DNA from: SM1-73 sp964588305
Lineage (GTDB): Bacteria; Zixibacteria; MSB-5A5; SM1-73
Direction: 5' to 3'
NCBI GenBank assembly: GCA_964588305.1
Contig: CAZPOP010000021.1
Coordinates: forward strand, 1-54,706
Length of the DNA: 54,706 nt
Shown here: piece by piece, positions 7,771-17,710 of the stretch
Position numbering within the stretch: position 1 is the first letter of the stretch
How the letters are laid out: every line of letters starts with the position of its first letter
The notes under the pieces: generated by a model
The model's database searches: none
Told to the model about the DNA's origin: nothing
The model's input: the letters and a program-made list of their open reading frames with translations, nothing else
Translations under genes and position numbers: made by a program

Positions 7771-10434
7771 TCATCCGGCCACAAATTCCGTCGCCATCCT
7801 TTTTATTTCAGCATCCAGATTCTTCAAAAGAGCATCCTTGTTCAATTCTACGCTTTGTTTGGGTATGGTCAGCCGATAGGAACCTAAGCGATTGTTCTCG
7901 TAGAGAGACTGATTCGGGTGTAAACTCGGCCTTATCTGGTTTTTCAACCTGTACAAGTATCTGGCCTGGTTTTCCCCAGGTTCGAAATCGCTCTTATGTA
8001 TCCATCCATCCTCATTCTGAAAGAGCGCCCAGCTCAGCTTGACCAAATACTTGAAGCTCTTCGCGGGCAGATTCACTCTGCTTCCGTTAACCAACACCAA
8101 GAACTTGTCCTTCACCGCCGACCCATCAATCACCAGGTGTGTCCCCTCTTTTTTCTCTTCTTTAAGAAATCTGGGCTCTCCGTCTTTTCTCTGTCCTTGC
8201 CTGTTCGCCGTTCGAATGCGCTGTGGGCAAGCCCTTGACCGTGGAGGTATTTGGTTTTTGAGTCTTTCAGCCACTCTAAGCGGTATGCATTTTCCCAGAT
8301 CATTGAGTTTCGCCCGTCTTATTACCGGAAGATCGGAAAAACCGTTTTGCACCAAGTTCCAAACGTAATCCCTGCCCAATCCGGGAATCCTCAGTTTGGC
8401 CAACTTAAGGCCCCGTTGATCCACACCGAAATTGACCTCTTGGGAGAGGTTCTTCAAAAAGCGAATCAGCTTTCTGTCTGAGCTCAGTACATGAGCGATT
8501 CCGCAAGCTGCATCCAAAAGCCAGCCTGCCCTTTTGCCGATCTGATCGATCTGGCCGGAGCGGCAGAAATATTTCCTTTCCAATTCTAAGGTGCTTTGGG
8601 GCGTTATCCAATCGGAAAGAAGCAGGGATAACTTCACCAGCCGAGTTTCTTTGTGAGTTAAGCCGACTCTTCTTTCCAGAAGGCCTTTGATCTTCTCATT
8701 GGCGGTTTGATTCCGACTGCACCTTTCCGCCAGCGCCTGCTCGTATATTTTGCCTTGTTCCTCAAAGGGAGAAACGTTTATATAGAGCTCCGCTCCGTCC
8801 TTTGTATCCATGACATCATGTAGCCAACTGAAAGCATCAAAATCAGGAGGTCCCTCCAATTCTTTCTTAAGAGCCAGACCGGTCCGAAAGGAAATGCCTT
8901 TAAGAGCGCATAGAGCCCCCAGCTTGGAAGAAAAAATTGTTTTCCCCCTGTCGGGGCTGATAAGCATTCTGTTCTGGATCAACCCCTCGATTCTCTCATC
9001 TAAAGAGATCCTTTCCCCCAAAGCAATTCCTGCGCCGGGAGCGGACATGATGACCTTTTCCAAGTGCGATACGTTCTTGGCTGCTCCGGACGTGCTCAAG
9101 TCGAGGATTATATCCTGTATATCCTTCTTGTCTAATTGGAAAACGATCTTCTCCTCTTCTCCCTCGATGTATCCCTCCCATAAGGAGTCGAAATGGAATT
9201 TGTTCGCCGCAATCAGGATGGATCTGCCGAAATCCTTTTCCAGTCCAAATCTCCCCGCCCTCCCGGACATGTTTTCATATTCGCTGGCAGATATGGGCAG
9301 CATAACCGTCCTGCCCGAGTATTCACCCAGCTGATATTTTTGAGCCTCGATGAAAACCGTTCTGGCAGGAAGATTGACTCCCATGGATAAGGTGGTGGTG
9401 GAGAAGATGACCCTGATCTCACCCTTCAGGTAGAAATTCTCTATTATTCTTCTCTCATCGAAGGTCAAGTCCGCATTATGAAAGGCGATCCCTTTTCTGA
9501 GAGATTCCACCAACTTCTCTTTCAGGGTTGTATTCTGTAAGTCAGATAAAGCATCGATGGCATCGGAGCAAGATGGAAAATTCACCTTCTCTGAGAAAAG
9601 AGATGCGCAATTTTCTGAATCGAATTTGCTTTTCAAAAAGACCAACACTTGTTCTTTATCCTTGACCAGCTTCTCCACATTGGCAAAAAGAATTTCATGC
9701 GCTTCCTCCGAATCGAAACCGACCAATTCCTCGGTTCCCTCCTTCCCTGAGTTGTGTTTTCTATAGATTAGTTTTCCGTCCAGAAGGATTCCCTGCAGAA
9801 GCTCCACCGGTCTTGATTTCTCCGGCAGAAGCTTACATCCTAACCAGGATGACAATTCATCCACATCTTTCAGGACTGCAGATAAGCCCAAAATCTGCGG
9901 GCGATATTTCGAGGTTCTGACCTTGAGCAAAGCCAATTCCAAAACCGGACCGCGGGAGGGATCGGCAATCATCTGAAGCTCATCCACAATGATGAGATTG
10001 ACCTGGCTTAGGAGATCCATGTTCTTAATCAGCAGCTGATTGAACTTTTCATAGATCATGATGGCCAAGTCAAAATCGCCCTTTTCTATCCTTCTATCAT
10101 GTTCCCGACGATCCCTGGTGGAGACGGTCACCTCTATGCCCAGGTCTGAATATTTTGTTAGAAAATCCTCAAACTTTTCTTCGGCGATGGCCTTCAAAGG
10201 GACCAGATAGACGACCTTTTTTCTTCTGAATAAATTTGCCACCGCGGCCATTTCGCCGCAGAAAGTCTTGCCTGAAGAGGTGGGGGCGGAGATGATCAGA
10301 CTTTGGCCATCCAGCAGATTGTACTTGGTGACCGAAAGTGACTGTAAGGGCAGAAGTTCCTCCCCCAGATTCTTTCTCCAGCTTTCGATTACGGATTCAG
10401 GAATCCCATATCTTACCAGTCTCTCCACTTTCAT
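7771..10434 (-). CDS. Ski2/Hel308-like SF2 helicase with C-terminal winged helix
   Basis: An 887-residue ATP-dependent helicase. Visible motifs: Walker A APTSSGKT (about 50-57), motif Ia VPLKAIAEEK, DELQ box (about 151-154), motif III LSAVL, and motif VI MSGRAGRFG with the preceding 'TTTLSMGVNLPARTV'. This motif set is typical of the Ski2-like family (Hel308, HelQ, RecQ-like repair helicases of archaea and some bacteria). After a middle helical region, a linker rich in Arg and Gln is followed by about 110 residues resembling an OmpR/PhoB winged helix: 'LVNGSRVNLPAKSFKYLV', then 'ARYLYRLKNQIRPSL' and 'NRLGSYRLTIP'. A DNA-binding C-terminal domain on such a helicase is unusual. The gene is probably involved in DNA repair or restart; the substrate is unknown. 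Confidence 0.8.
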   Translation of the reverse strand: MKVERLVRYGIPESVIESWRKNLGEELLPLQSLSVTKYNLLDGQSLIISAPTSSGKTFCGEMAAVANLFRRKKVVYLVPLKAIAEEKFEDFLTKYSDLGIEVTVSTRDRREHDRRIEKGDFDLAIMIYEKFNQLLIKNMDLLSQVNLIIVDELQMIADPSRGPVLELALLKVRTSKYRPQILGLSAVLKDVDELSSWLGCKLLPEKSRPVELLQGILLDGKLIYRKHNSGKEGTEELVGFDSEEAHEILFANVEKLVKDKEQVLVFLKSKFDSENCASLFSEKVNFPSCSDAIDALSDLQNTTLKEKLVESLRKGIAFHNADLTFDERRIIENFYLKGEIRVIFSTTTLSMGVNLPARTVFIEAQKYQLGEYSGRTVMLPISASEYENMSGRAGRFGLEKDFGRSILIAANKFHFDSLWEGYIEGEEEKIVFQLDKKDIQDIILDLSTSGAAKNVSHLEKVIMSAPGAGIALGERISLDERIEGLIQNRMLISPDRGKTIFSSKLGALCALKGISFRTGLALKKELEGPPDFDAFSWLHDVMDTKDGAELYINVSPFEEQGKIYEQALAERCSRNQTANEKIKGLLERRVGLTHKETRLVKLSLLLSDWITPQSTLELERKYFCRSGQIDQIGKRAGWLLDAACGIAHVLSSDRKLIRFLKNLSQEVNFGVDQRGLKLAKLRIPGLGRDYVWNLVQNGFSDLPVIRRAKLNDLGKCIPLRVAERLKNQIPPRSRACPQRIRTANRQGQRKDGEPRFLKEEKKEGTHLVIDGSAVKDKFLVLVNGSRVNLPAKSFKYLVKLSWALFQNEDGWIHKSDFEPGENQARYLYRLKNQIRPSLHPNQSLYENNRLGSYRLTIPKQSVELNKDALLKNLDAEIKRMATEFVAG

Positions 10435-10622
10435 TTTGCCCTCCCATCTTAAAGCGGTTCATGGTCCATGGTTCATAGTAAAAGGCTTTCACCATGCCGT
10501 GTGAACCGGAAATCATTTGACTATTGTCAAAGGCAATGTACTGCACATTTGTGCAGATGTCAAGGAAAAAATAAAGGGGATTGGAAAAATCCCCTTGCGG
10601 TCCAGCAACCTATTGATGGTTT

Positions 10623-11288
10623 TTAAGTTGGCTTTTCCGTTCTTTCTTGCTGTTTTGGCGTCTCCAATTCGATTTTTAACCGTGAAGCAATCTTATTTCC
10701 AAAATTAACTATTCTTTCCAACTGCTTTTTATATGGCTTGAGATCATCGTTCTTCGGCAATAGGTTGGAGTTGAATTCGGCAGCAAGTTCGAAAGCTTTG
10801 TGAACACCATTCAGGAGATCTGCATTTATGTCAAGACACTTGTCAAGGCTCATCGTCGTATCCGTTATTTTATCTTCGTCAGAAAATAGACCTAATCTGA
10901 TTTGGTTTCTTTTGGTGGAGAAGTCGAAAAACGGCTTGATGAAGGTGTCAGTTATTTCAGCTTCTATTTTGGCTTCCTTTTTGTCAGCCGCTCTAGAGGC
11001 CACAATAGCTCGAGATTCTCTCATTATCCTGATTCCGAATTTCTCCAACTTTTGAACGGCAGCCCTTACTTTCTCAACATCTTCTTTCGCTGCTCGATCG
11101 GCAAGGACTTTGTAGAACTCATCTATGAGGAAAGCGGAGAGCAACATAGCTTCCACTGTCATCGGAATATCTTTGAATATCTCAGTTGTTGAAAGTTTGC
11201 CTTCCTCAAATGCTTTAACCAATTCGTCTACATCTCGGAAATACTCTATAAATTTTTTGATATCATCAGGCAACTTTTTCTCATTCAT
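10623..11288 (-). CDS. Hypothetical helical protein, cassette gene 3
   Basis: A 221-residue, mostly helical, charged protein with no recognised family. It has no signal peptide or membrane segment, so it is probably cytoplasmic. Its start codon overlaps the stop of the winged-helix gene upstream (ATGAATGA), so the two are translationally coupled and may form a complex. It is the last gene of a three-gene leftward cassette (13849 to 10623). Function unknown. Confidence 0.65.
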   Translation of the reverse strand: MNEKKLPDDIKKFIEYFRDVDELVKAFEEGKLSTTEIFKDIPMTVEAMLLSAFLIDEFYKVLADRAAKEDVEKVRAAVQKLEKFGIRIMRESRAIVASRAADKKEAKIEAEITDTFIKPFFDFSTKRNQIRLGLFSDEDKITDTTMSLDKCLDINADLLNGVHKAFELAAEFNSNLLPKNDDLKPYKKQLERIVNFGNKIASRLKIELETPKQQERTEKPT

Positions 11289-12363
11289 CTTTTGTTTCCT
11301 CTAACCATTCAGAGTGCTCTGATTTTGTTACACGTGTTGTGCTTGCAAAGTGAACATTGCGTTGCTCCAAGAGAGGCCAGGAGCGACGGAGAGACCCACC
11401 GTCGGCTCTTTTCAGTTCCAACACCACGTCAGGCAGTTCACTGCCCCGTAACTTGTCGCCCTTGGAATAGACGACAACTATCGCTTGCTTCTCTACAGCA
11501 TATATGGGATATACATCGTATGTGTATTTGCCTTTCATGGCCCTCAGGACTCCGTGGACTCTCGCAAGATAGGTAGTTAGGCCCTCTTCAAACGTAGATG
11601 TCGCCGGCCTCGGGCCTGTGGTGACTTTAGCCTTTTTGTCCTCCCTTATCTCGACAAAGCTTTCGATGATAGGCAGTATTTCGTCCTCGGTACACCAGGT
11701 GTCTGCTTCGGGTTTGACTAAACGAAGAACATCTTGCCAAGGTTTCCCTTCATCGATAACAAGCCTGTAAATGCTCTTTACACGACGGGCCAACTCTGGA
11801 AGAAAAGCTTGCTTTCTTGATCGATCGTAGATAGCTTCCCCTACGTCTGTAAGATTATAATATCGCATCTTGCCGTATGTGGTTGAAGTCATCGCTTCAG
11901 ACCCACTGATAGGCTTCAATATTTCGTTCAGGGTATCTGGAGAAACTCCCAATATCTCAGCCAGCTGTTGGTGCTCAACAACGCCTTCCATCTTGATGAT
12001 CCTGAGGACCTCGGCAGACCGAGGCTCTTTCTTTATGACCTGGAAGATCTCCTTTTTCACCTCAAAGTCTGCCATCTTTCTGACGACGTTTTCGAGCGCC
12101 CGCAAGTACCCCAATTCTTGCGCGATTTCGGGGTCTTTGACCCGCCGGTCGAACAGGTAGTTAATGAGCGCCAGCTTCTTGCCGATGTCCTTCAAGTCCG
12201 CCAAGTTTCTGTCTCGCAAGCTGTGGATTACATAAGGGAATATATCGCCCACTGCCGTCCGGGCAGCCCGCAAGTCTGCGGAGTCGAGGCTCCGTTCGAG
12301 ATTATCAACCCTTTCATCGAAGCCAGTTTTCTGCCCGATAGCTCCGGGTTTTTCCATGGTCAC
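11281..12363 (-). CDS. Winged-helix protein, cassette gene 2
   Basis: A 360-residue protein. An N-terminal helical region (about 1-110) leads to a winged-helix pattern at about 115-175: 'SAEVLRIIKMEGVVEHQQLAEILGVSPDTLNEILKPI', then a wing-like 'MTSTTYGKMRYYNLTDVGEAIY'. The C-terminal part (about 260-340) is a predicted alpha/beta region of unknown fold. It is coupled to the 221-residue gene by an 8-nt overlap. A TTGACA box at 12422-12427 suggests its own promoter in addition to read-through from the nitrilase gene. It may sense or regulate the neighbouring proteins; this is inference. Confidence 0.65.
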   Translation of the reverse strand: MTMEKPGAIGQKTGFDERVDNLERSLDSADLRAARTAVGDIFPYVIHSLRDRNLADLKDIGKKLALINYLFDRRVKDPEIAQELGYLRALENVVRKMADFEVKKEIFQVIKKEPRSAEVLRIIKMEGVVEHQQLAEILGVSPDTLNEILKPISGSEAMTSTTYGKMRYYNLTDVGEAIYDRSRKQAFLPELARRVKSIYRLVIDEGKPWQDVLRLVKPEADTWCTEDEILPIIESFVEIREDKKAKVTTGPRPATSTFEEGLTTYLARVHGVLRAMKGKYTYDVYPIYAVEKQAIVVVYSKGDKLRGSELPDVVLELKRADGGSLRRSWPLLEQRNVHFASTTRVTKSEHSEWLEETKDE

Positions 12364-12398
12364 CTCGATTTAGCACACGTCCGTTATTGTTGATCGGC

Positions 12399-12427
12399 AA
12401 ACTATCATAAACACTTAGCCTTGTCAA
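12399..12427 (-). promoter_or_regulatory. Possible promoter of the winged-helix gene
   Basis: TTGACA (complement of 12422-12427) is followed after exactly 17 bp by TAGTTT (complement of 12399-12404), leading leftward to the start at 12363. Confidence 0.45.
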
Positions 12428-12448
12428 GCACTTTTTTGAGCCTTCTGC

Positions 12449-13849
12449 TCAAGCTATGAGCACAGTCTCAACGCCACAGTGTTCCGAATCGAACATAAGC
12501 AGGGTCTCGAAAGCTTCAGGGTGCCGCTTCAATTTTTGAACCCTCTGATCGCCGTCTTGTTCGATTATCGGCCTAAAAATGAAGGAAGAGATATCGTCCT
12601 GTTCTCCAGGGTCCATAGGTTGATTATAGGCATTAGAAAGGAATGTCGCTGCATGCGACGCACTAGCGTGATGAAAAGCATTAGTTTCGAATCTTGCTGT
12701 TTTACGCGTCATTGCAGGAAGCAAGAAGCAGTTCACTCTCAAACTTGAAAGCATGTTATAGCACTCGGGGACGACAAAGTCGAGACAGATCATGGTCGCC
12801 ACTCGCCCAAAGGGGCAATCGAACAAGCTGAACACTCTGTTGGAGATGTCTATGTCCTCGGTGATGTCTTCGTCGGCTCCCTGGATTTCGCCAGGGCGAA
12901 TTACGAATCTGTTCATTTTCCGCTGGCAGAAGAGTTCCTCCCCGTCGGGCCCCAGGACGTAACATCTGTTCTCGTGTTCCTCATGGAAGGATCCGGCCAC
13001 AACCAGCTTTATCGTGGGATTCATCCGGTTTTTGTTGAATTTCTCTCCCAGAAGAAGCTTAATGTGCTCTAACAAACCCTTTGAAAGTGTTAGTTCAGGG
13101 AGGATCACCACGTCAGTACTCCTTTTCTCGAGCTCATTTATCAATTTCTCAAGCCTGTCGAGACACGGAGGATCGTCCACCGGGCTTACGCAGAAGTAGC
13201 GTTGGCCGTCCCTTTCCCGCTTCGTCTCGATTCTCGGCTTGTCCTGATTCTCTCTGAAGGGAACTACCCCTACCCGGACTGAGTGTTTGTCTAAGAGATC
13301 ATAGACAAACGACGCCAACCCAACAAATTGTACGTCATAATCGGTGTGTATCTTGGTCACGGCTGCGAGGTTTGTGAGCTTGTTCTCGATTCTGTCGCCC
13401 ACTGTATCCAATCCCCTGATGAGGCGGTAGAATCGGTGGAAGCCGAGATTCCGTTTGTTGATGTAGTATACTTTGCCGTATTCCCTGAACGTTTGGTTGA
13501 GGATGGGCGTCGACCACTTCTCTTGCCAGGTGTAAAGAGCATCTATCGTACGCAGGACAGCAAAGATGAATTCCTGCTTCTTGGTTCCTTCTATGCCCTG
13601 GACAAAGTACTCTTTTATTGCCTCATCTTTTATATCTCCGTGTACGATGAGATCTAGACTTTGTTTCATCTTCGCACGGAGGAATCTCCGGCTTTGCTTT
13701 TCGAACTTGTGAAACGTCTCATAGTCCTTGGAATACTGGTGAAGGATCTCCCCTTCCTTGTTCTTACAGTAGATATACAGCAACAGAAAAACATCGAATA
13801 TGTTTCTTGAATCCTTTATGTTGTCTCTATTTAAGAAAAGGTACGACAC
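12449..13849 (-). CDS. Nitrilase-fold (carbon-nitrogen hydrolase) protein with novel N-terminal domain, cassette gene 1
   Basis: A 466-residue protein with a GTG start. Residues about 190-450 form a carbon-nitrogen hydrolase domain with the complete triad in order: Glu252 in 'VILPELTLS', Lys311 in 'CQRKMNRF' and Cys355 in 'TMICLDFVVPE'. The N-terminal 190 residues are helical and match no family known to me; they lack the YxDD motif of a reverse transcriptase, which is worth noting because nitrilase domains are fused to reverse transcriptases in DRT type 1 defence. The gene is first in a leftward cassette and has a strong promoter with a leader of about 200 nt. It is probably an amidase acting on an unknown substrate. 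Biosynthetic or signal-cleaving roles are equally possible. Confidence 0.75.
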   Translation of the reverse strand: MSYLFLNRDNIKDSRNIFDVFLLLYIYCKNKEGEILHQYSKDYETFHKFEKQSRRFLRAKMKQSLDLIVHGDIKDEAIKEYFVQGIEGTKKQEFIFAVLRTIDALYTWQEKWSTPILNQTFREYGKVYYINKRNLGFHRFYRLIRGLDTVGDRIENKLTNLAAVTKIHTDYDVQFVGLASFVYDLLDKHSVRVGVVPFRENQDKPRIETKRERDGQRYFCVSPVDDPPCLDRLEKLINELEKRSTDVVILPELTLSKGLLEHIKLLLGEKFNKNRMNPTIKLVVAGSFHEEHENRCYVLGPDGEELFCQRKMNRFVIRPGEIQGADEDITEDIDISNRVFSLFDCPFGRVATMICLDFVVPECYNMLSSLRVNCFLLPAMTRKTARFETNAFHHASASHAATFLSNAYNQPMDPGEQDDISSFIFRPIIEQDGDQRVQKLKRHPEAFETLLMFDSEHCGVETVLIA

Positions 13850-14581
13850 GGTTCAACTAGAGAAGCAGCCTATCGTTTCCGCCACGGGGGATGTCAGATG
13901 GGTCTCTCCGTATGCCAAGGGTCAAACCACCAACAGACAGCACCGCAGGCAATCACGGAGAGGCACCAAACACAGACATCCCGCTGTGTACTCGATCTTT
14001 CCCCAATCAAGCTTGCATTCGAATTAGCACATTATGCACTCCAACTATTATATAATAACTCATTCCCCCAAACATGTCAAGGAAAAAAATACAAAAACTT
14101 GAGCTCTTCAGACGCAGGTTTCCTAATGGCCTTACATATATTTCGGCTCCGAATATAGCGAGTATTTCCACAAACAGCCCGCCAAAGGCTGGTTCATATC
14201 TTTTTCGAACTGATTGTAGTTTAAGCATTTGCATCGGTTCATGCCAGAGGACCTCCTTCGTCCACACTGTGCAACCCTCCGTCAAACAGGCGCCATATCA
14301 TTTTCACCACAACTTTGCAGCGATTTCTGGACATCTTTCTTTGGAATAGCCACAAATCTCCTCGTGGGATATTTCAAGCACTGCTTGAGGGAACGACAAT
14401 GGACAGGTTTCTCTCTGGGTTGAGCCTTAGTCAGATAGGCCTAAGGGAATCGAAAGAGTGAAGAGATAGAAAGGGTCAAACATTGGCAATCTTGAGAAGG
14501 GAGGCCGTTTACCCTAAAGAAAGAAGCGGCTGATTTCCTTTGGGAAAACACCCGCCTCTTGTACGGTCAAGACGCTCTTCG
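13850..14581. other. Gene-free interval holding the cassette promoter
   Basis: No gene of recognisable family is present. A 92-codon leftward frame at 14007-14285 overlaps the promoter and has no family pattern. The interval contains the promoter at 14052-14080 and a leader of about 200 nt before the nitrilase gene. Confidence 0.5.
14052..14080 (-). promoter_or_regulatory. Strong sigma70-type promoter of the nitrilase cassette
   Basis: Perfect TTGACA (complement of 14075-14080), 17-bp spacer, then TATTAT (complement of 14052-14057), read leftward. It is one of the best promoter matches in the window. Confidence 0.7.
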
Positions 14582-17371
14582 TTAGCTGCAAGGTGGAGAC
14601 CCGCCGAGGAACAGGTAATTGATCAAGTAGATTACATCACCGACGTTAACGTCTCCGTCCAAGTTCACGTCTCCAGCCATAAGGGGATCCGGAGCAGGAC
14701 CCGCCATGAGGAGGTAGTTTATCAGGAAGATGACGTCAGCTATATCCACCAACCCATCTGCGTTGACATCTCCACAGTAAGTCGGCCAGATCCAGTCAGC
14801 TACCTTGGCATAGATATCCCAGCTTTTCTCTCTGCGTTTGTCTTCCCAGGCGTAAGAGATACCAGAGCTGTTCGCAGCGACGGCTGGTCTTAGCTGCGCA
14901 AAAGAGGCGTACTCGGCATCGGGGACCAAGTAATTACCATGCAGAGGACCTCCAGATGAGTCATATTTTTGAGCATAGACGTCCCCGCTCTCGTCGTCTC
15001 GGTAATCTTCCCATGTTATGACAAAGCTGCCGAAATCCTCGAGAGCGACGGCAGGATTCGCCTGCGAAGCAGTCCCGGCATCATCATTCACCTTGAAATT
15101 GGAGCTTACAGGAGTCCCCAGGGGATCATATCTTTGACCATAGATGTCAACGTTCCCGTTGCGTCCATCTTCCCAGGTAATCGCAAAGTTGCCAGAGCTG
15201 TCCATGGCAACAGCGGGAGAATGCTGATCAGCAGTTCCAGGGTCATCATTCACCGCGAAGTTGGAGCCCAGGGGATTGCCTGCGGCGTCATATATCTGAG
15301 CGTAGACGTCACAGTTGCCATTGCGATAGTCATCCCAGGTTATGACAAAGCCCCCGGAACCATCCATTTCAGTCGCTGGATTCCCCTGGTCAGAAGATCC
15401 AACGTCATCATTTACCTTGAGGTTAGGGCCTAAGGGTGCTCCGGAGAAGTCATATCTCTGAACATAGACATCGTGGTCACCGCTGCGGTAATCATCCCAG
15501 GTGATGATAAAGTTGCTACTAGGGCCACCCATGGCAACGGAAGGAGACTCCTGATCAGCATATCCAGGATCATCATTTACCTTGAAGTTGGAGCCCATGA
15601 GACCGCCGAGAGAGCTATATCTCTGAGCATAGATGTCGCGGTCGCCATAACGCCAATCCTCCCAGGTGACGACGGAGTTGCCAAAGACATCCATCCCGAC
15701 GGCAGGAGAATACTGGTGATCAGTCTCGGAATCATCATTAACCATGAAGTTTGAACCTAAAGCGGTGCCCACGGAGCTGTATCTTTGAGAGTAAACGTCA
15801 GGGTTGCCGTTGCGAGAATCAAGCCAGCTGATGACAAAGTCGCCAGAGCCGTCGGAAGCCATAACGGGAAAGGTTTGATCAGCCGGATAATCATCGTTTG
15901 CCTTGAAGTTGGCCCCTACTAGCGCGCCTGAGGAGTCGCATCTCTGAACATAGGTATCTGGTCCGCCAATATTGCGATAGTCTTCCCAGGTGATGACGAA
16001 GTTGCCGAGGTCATCCATAGCGATGGCAGGAGACCAGTGCAAAGTATTCTGAATATTATCGTTCACACTGAAGTTGGAGCTTACGGGAGTGCCAGAAGAA
16101 TCATATCTCTGCGCATAGATATCCCTTCTGGAGATGTCACGCCCATCCATCCAGGTGATGACAAAACCGCCAGAGTAGTAATTCATCGTGATATCGGGAT
16201 GCATTTGACTGGTGGATCCTATGTCATCGTTGACCCTGAAGTTAGAATGCAAAGGAGTGCCTGAGGGATCGAATCTCTGAGCGTAGATATCCCTGTGACC
16301 ATCCCGTGAATCGTACCAACAGATGACGCAGTTGCCGGTGGCATCCATGGCGACAGCAGGACACTCCGAAGCAACCGAAGTGTCATTTACCATGAAGTTG
16401 AAGCCGAGAGGTGTTCCGGAGGAGTCATATCGCTGAGCGTAGGTGTCGAACTTGGGACCCCGCCAATCTTGCCAGGCAATGAGAAAGTTGCCGTTGGCAT
16501 CCATGGCAACAGCAGAATGATTCTGATAAGAAAATCCGGTGTCATCGTTCACCCTGAATTTGGTGCCTAGGGGGCTACCCGAAGCGCTATATCTCAGAGC
16601 GTAGATATCCCAGTGAAGAGTCTCATAGTCACGCTGGTCGGTGAAGGAGATCACGAAGCTGCCGGATCTGTGCATGGCAATAGCTGGGCTGAACTCCGCG
16701 GGACTGCGTGTTTCGCCGCTTACGATGAAGTTCGAGCCTATGGGAGAGCCGGCGGAGTCGTATCTTTGAGCGAAGAGATGATAACCACCGGAACGCCCAT
16801 CTTCCCAGACGATAATAAAATTACCCAAGGAATCCATGGCAATGGCAGGATTCATCTGGAGAGTGATTCCACCATCGTCGTTGACCAAGAAGTTGGAGTC
16901 TATGGGAGTGCCTGTGGAGTCGTATCTCTGAGCATAGATATCCCAATGATCACTCCGGAGATCTTCCCAGGTGACCACGAAGCTGCCGGATGGGTGGCGG
17001 GCCATGTCGGGGTACATCTGATCACATTCTCCGGCAATATCGTCATTTACGAGAAAATCCTCGATTACACCCTTTGTTACCCCTCCCGCCTGCAGGCTCA
17101 TGGTGGATATATCACGAGGAGGCGAAGGAATATCACGAAAATTGTGAACTGAAACCTCCCTTTTTCCACTGACCTCATCCTGGGAAAACTCAAACGGCTC
17201 CGTATGGGCGGGTGGATTCGGCTCCGGAGTGCTTCTTCTGGCCGGGTGTCTCTCCATTTCCGCGGGTGCATCGCGCTGAGATTCAGAGCTGGTTTCACAA
17301 AGCAGGGGAGGCGACAAGGAGACGAAAAAGGCCACCAGGCTCAATAAGAGGGCTTTGGCAATGGTGCGCAT
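14582..17371 (-). CDS. Large secreted repeat protein with dockerin-like repeats
   Basis: A 929-residue protein with a signal peptide (KALLLSLVAFFVSLSPPLLC) and a proline-rich spacer. It then has about 14 repeats of roughly 54 residues following the pattern 'AVAMDssGNFVITWEDyRnG..DIYAQRYDssGtPlGSNFkVNDD'. The repeats probably form beta-propellers; Asp-rich loops suggest calcium binding. The C-terminal 60 residues are two dockerin-like loops (GDVNADGLVDIAD and GDVNLDGDVNVGD), each with an LINYL helix. It is likely exported and surface-associated, binding partners or polymers. The nucleotide repeats would allow copy number to change by recombination. It is preceded by a clear promoter at 17472-17501. 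The exact ligand is unknown. Confidence 0.85.
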   Translation of the reverse strand: MRTIAKALLLSLVAFFVSLSPPLLCETSSESQRDAPAEMERHPARRSTPEPNPPAHTEPFEFSQDEVSGKREVSVHNFRDIPSPPRDISTMSLQAGGVTKGVIEDFLVNDDIAGECDQMYPDMARHPSGSFVVTWEDLRSDHWDIYAQRYDSTGTPIDSNFLVNDDGGITLQMNPAIAMDSLGNFIIVWEDGRSGGYHLFAQRYDSAGSPIGSNFIVSGETRSPAEFSPAIAMHRSGSFVISFTDQRDYETLHWDIYALRYSASGSPLGTKFRVNDDTGFSYQNHSAVAMDANGNFLIAWQDWRGPKFDTYAQRYDSSGTPLGFNFMVNDTSVASECPAVAMDATGNCVICWYDSRDGHRDIYAQRFDPSGTPLHSNFRVNDDIGSTSQMHPDITMNYYSGGFVITWMDGRDISRRDIYAQRYDSSGTPVSSNFSVNDNIQNTLHWSPAIAMDDLGNFVITWEDYRNIGGPDTYVQRCDSSGALVGANFKANDDYPADQTFPVMASDGSGDFVISWLDSRNGNPDVYSQRYSSVGTALGSNFMVNDDSETDHQYSPAVGMDVFGNSVVTWEDWRYGDRDIYAQRYSSLGGLMGSNFKVNDDPGYADQESPSVAMGGPSSNFIITWDDYRSGDHDVYVQRYDFSGAPLGPNLKVNDDVGSSDQGNPATEMDGSGGFVITWDDYRNGNCDVYAQIYDAAGNPLGSNFAVNDDPGTADQHSPAVAMDSSGNFAITWEDGRNGNVDIYGQRYDPLGTPVSSNFKVNDDAGTASQANPAVALEDFGSFVITWEDYRDDESGDVYAQKYDSSGGPLHGNYLVPDAEYASFAQLRPAVAANSSGISYAWEDKRREKSWDIYAKVADWIWPTYCGDVNADGLVDIADVIFLINYLLMAGPAPDPLMAGDVNLDGDVNVGDVIYLINYLFLGGSPPCS

Positions 17372-17471
17372 AGGTTCCTCCTCTCATTTGGCTTTTGCCT
17401 ATCGGTTCTTGTGAGTGCCTATGAAAAGCGTCATTCCAGGAGAGGCGCTCGTCGTTTCTGAGTAACTATAA

Positions 17472-17501
17472 ACAATATAATAAAACTCAATTCTTTGTCA
17501 A
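17472..17501 (-). promoter_or_regulatory. Promoter of the secreted repeat protein
   Basis: TTGACA (complement of 17496-17501), an 18-bp AT-rich spacer and TATTGT (complement of 17472-17477), leading leftward to the start at 17371. Confidence 0.55.
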
Positions 17502-17710
17502 TAGAATTCCCTTGTTTCTCTTCTCAGTCAGATTGGGAGCTCCAACGGCGAGGACATCTAAAAGCCAGCAGCCCAACGCATTTCGAGGAAGAAGGAGTTT
17601 TCGAGCGCAAAATTGCTACAACTTCGATGGTGATGCGGATAATGCTGGAGTTCTTGAGAGACCTGGTCAAGCGGTCCTCTTAGGAAAGCACCTTTAGCTT
17701 GAGGACAAAT

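Noticed and set aside
12449..13849. A reverse-transcriptase/nitrilase fusion (DRT type 1)
   Set aside because: The N-terminal 190 residues lack the YxDD motif and any RT-like palm pattern, so the protein is only a nitrilase with another N-terminus.
14007..14285. 92-codon leftward frame upstream of the nitrilase cassette
   Set aside because: It overlaps the best promoter in the region and shows no family pattern or ribosome site.
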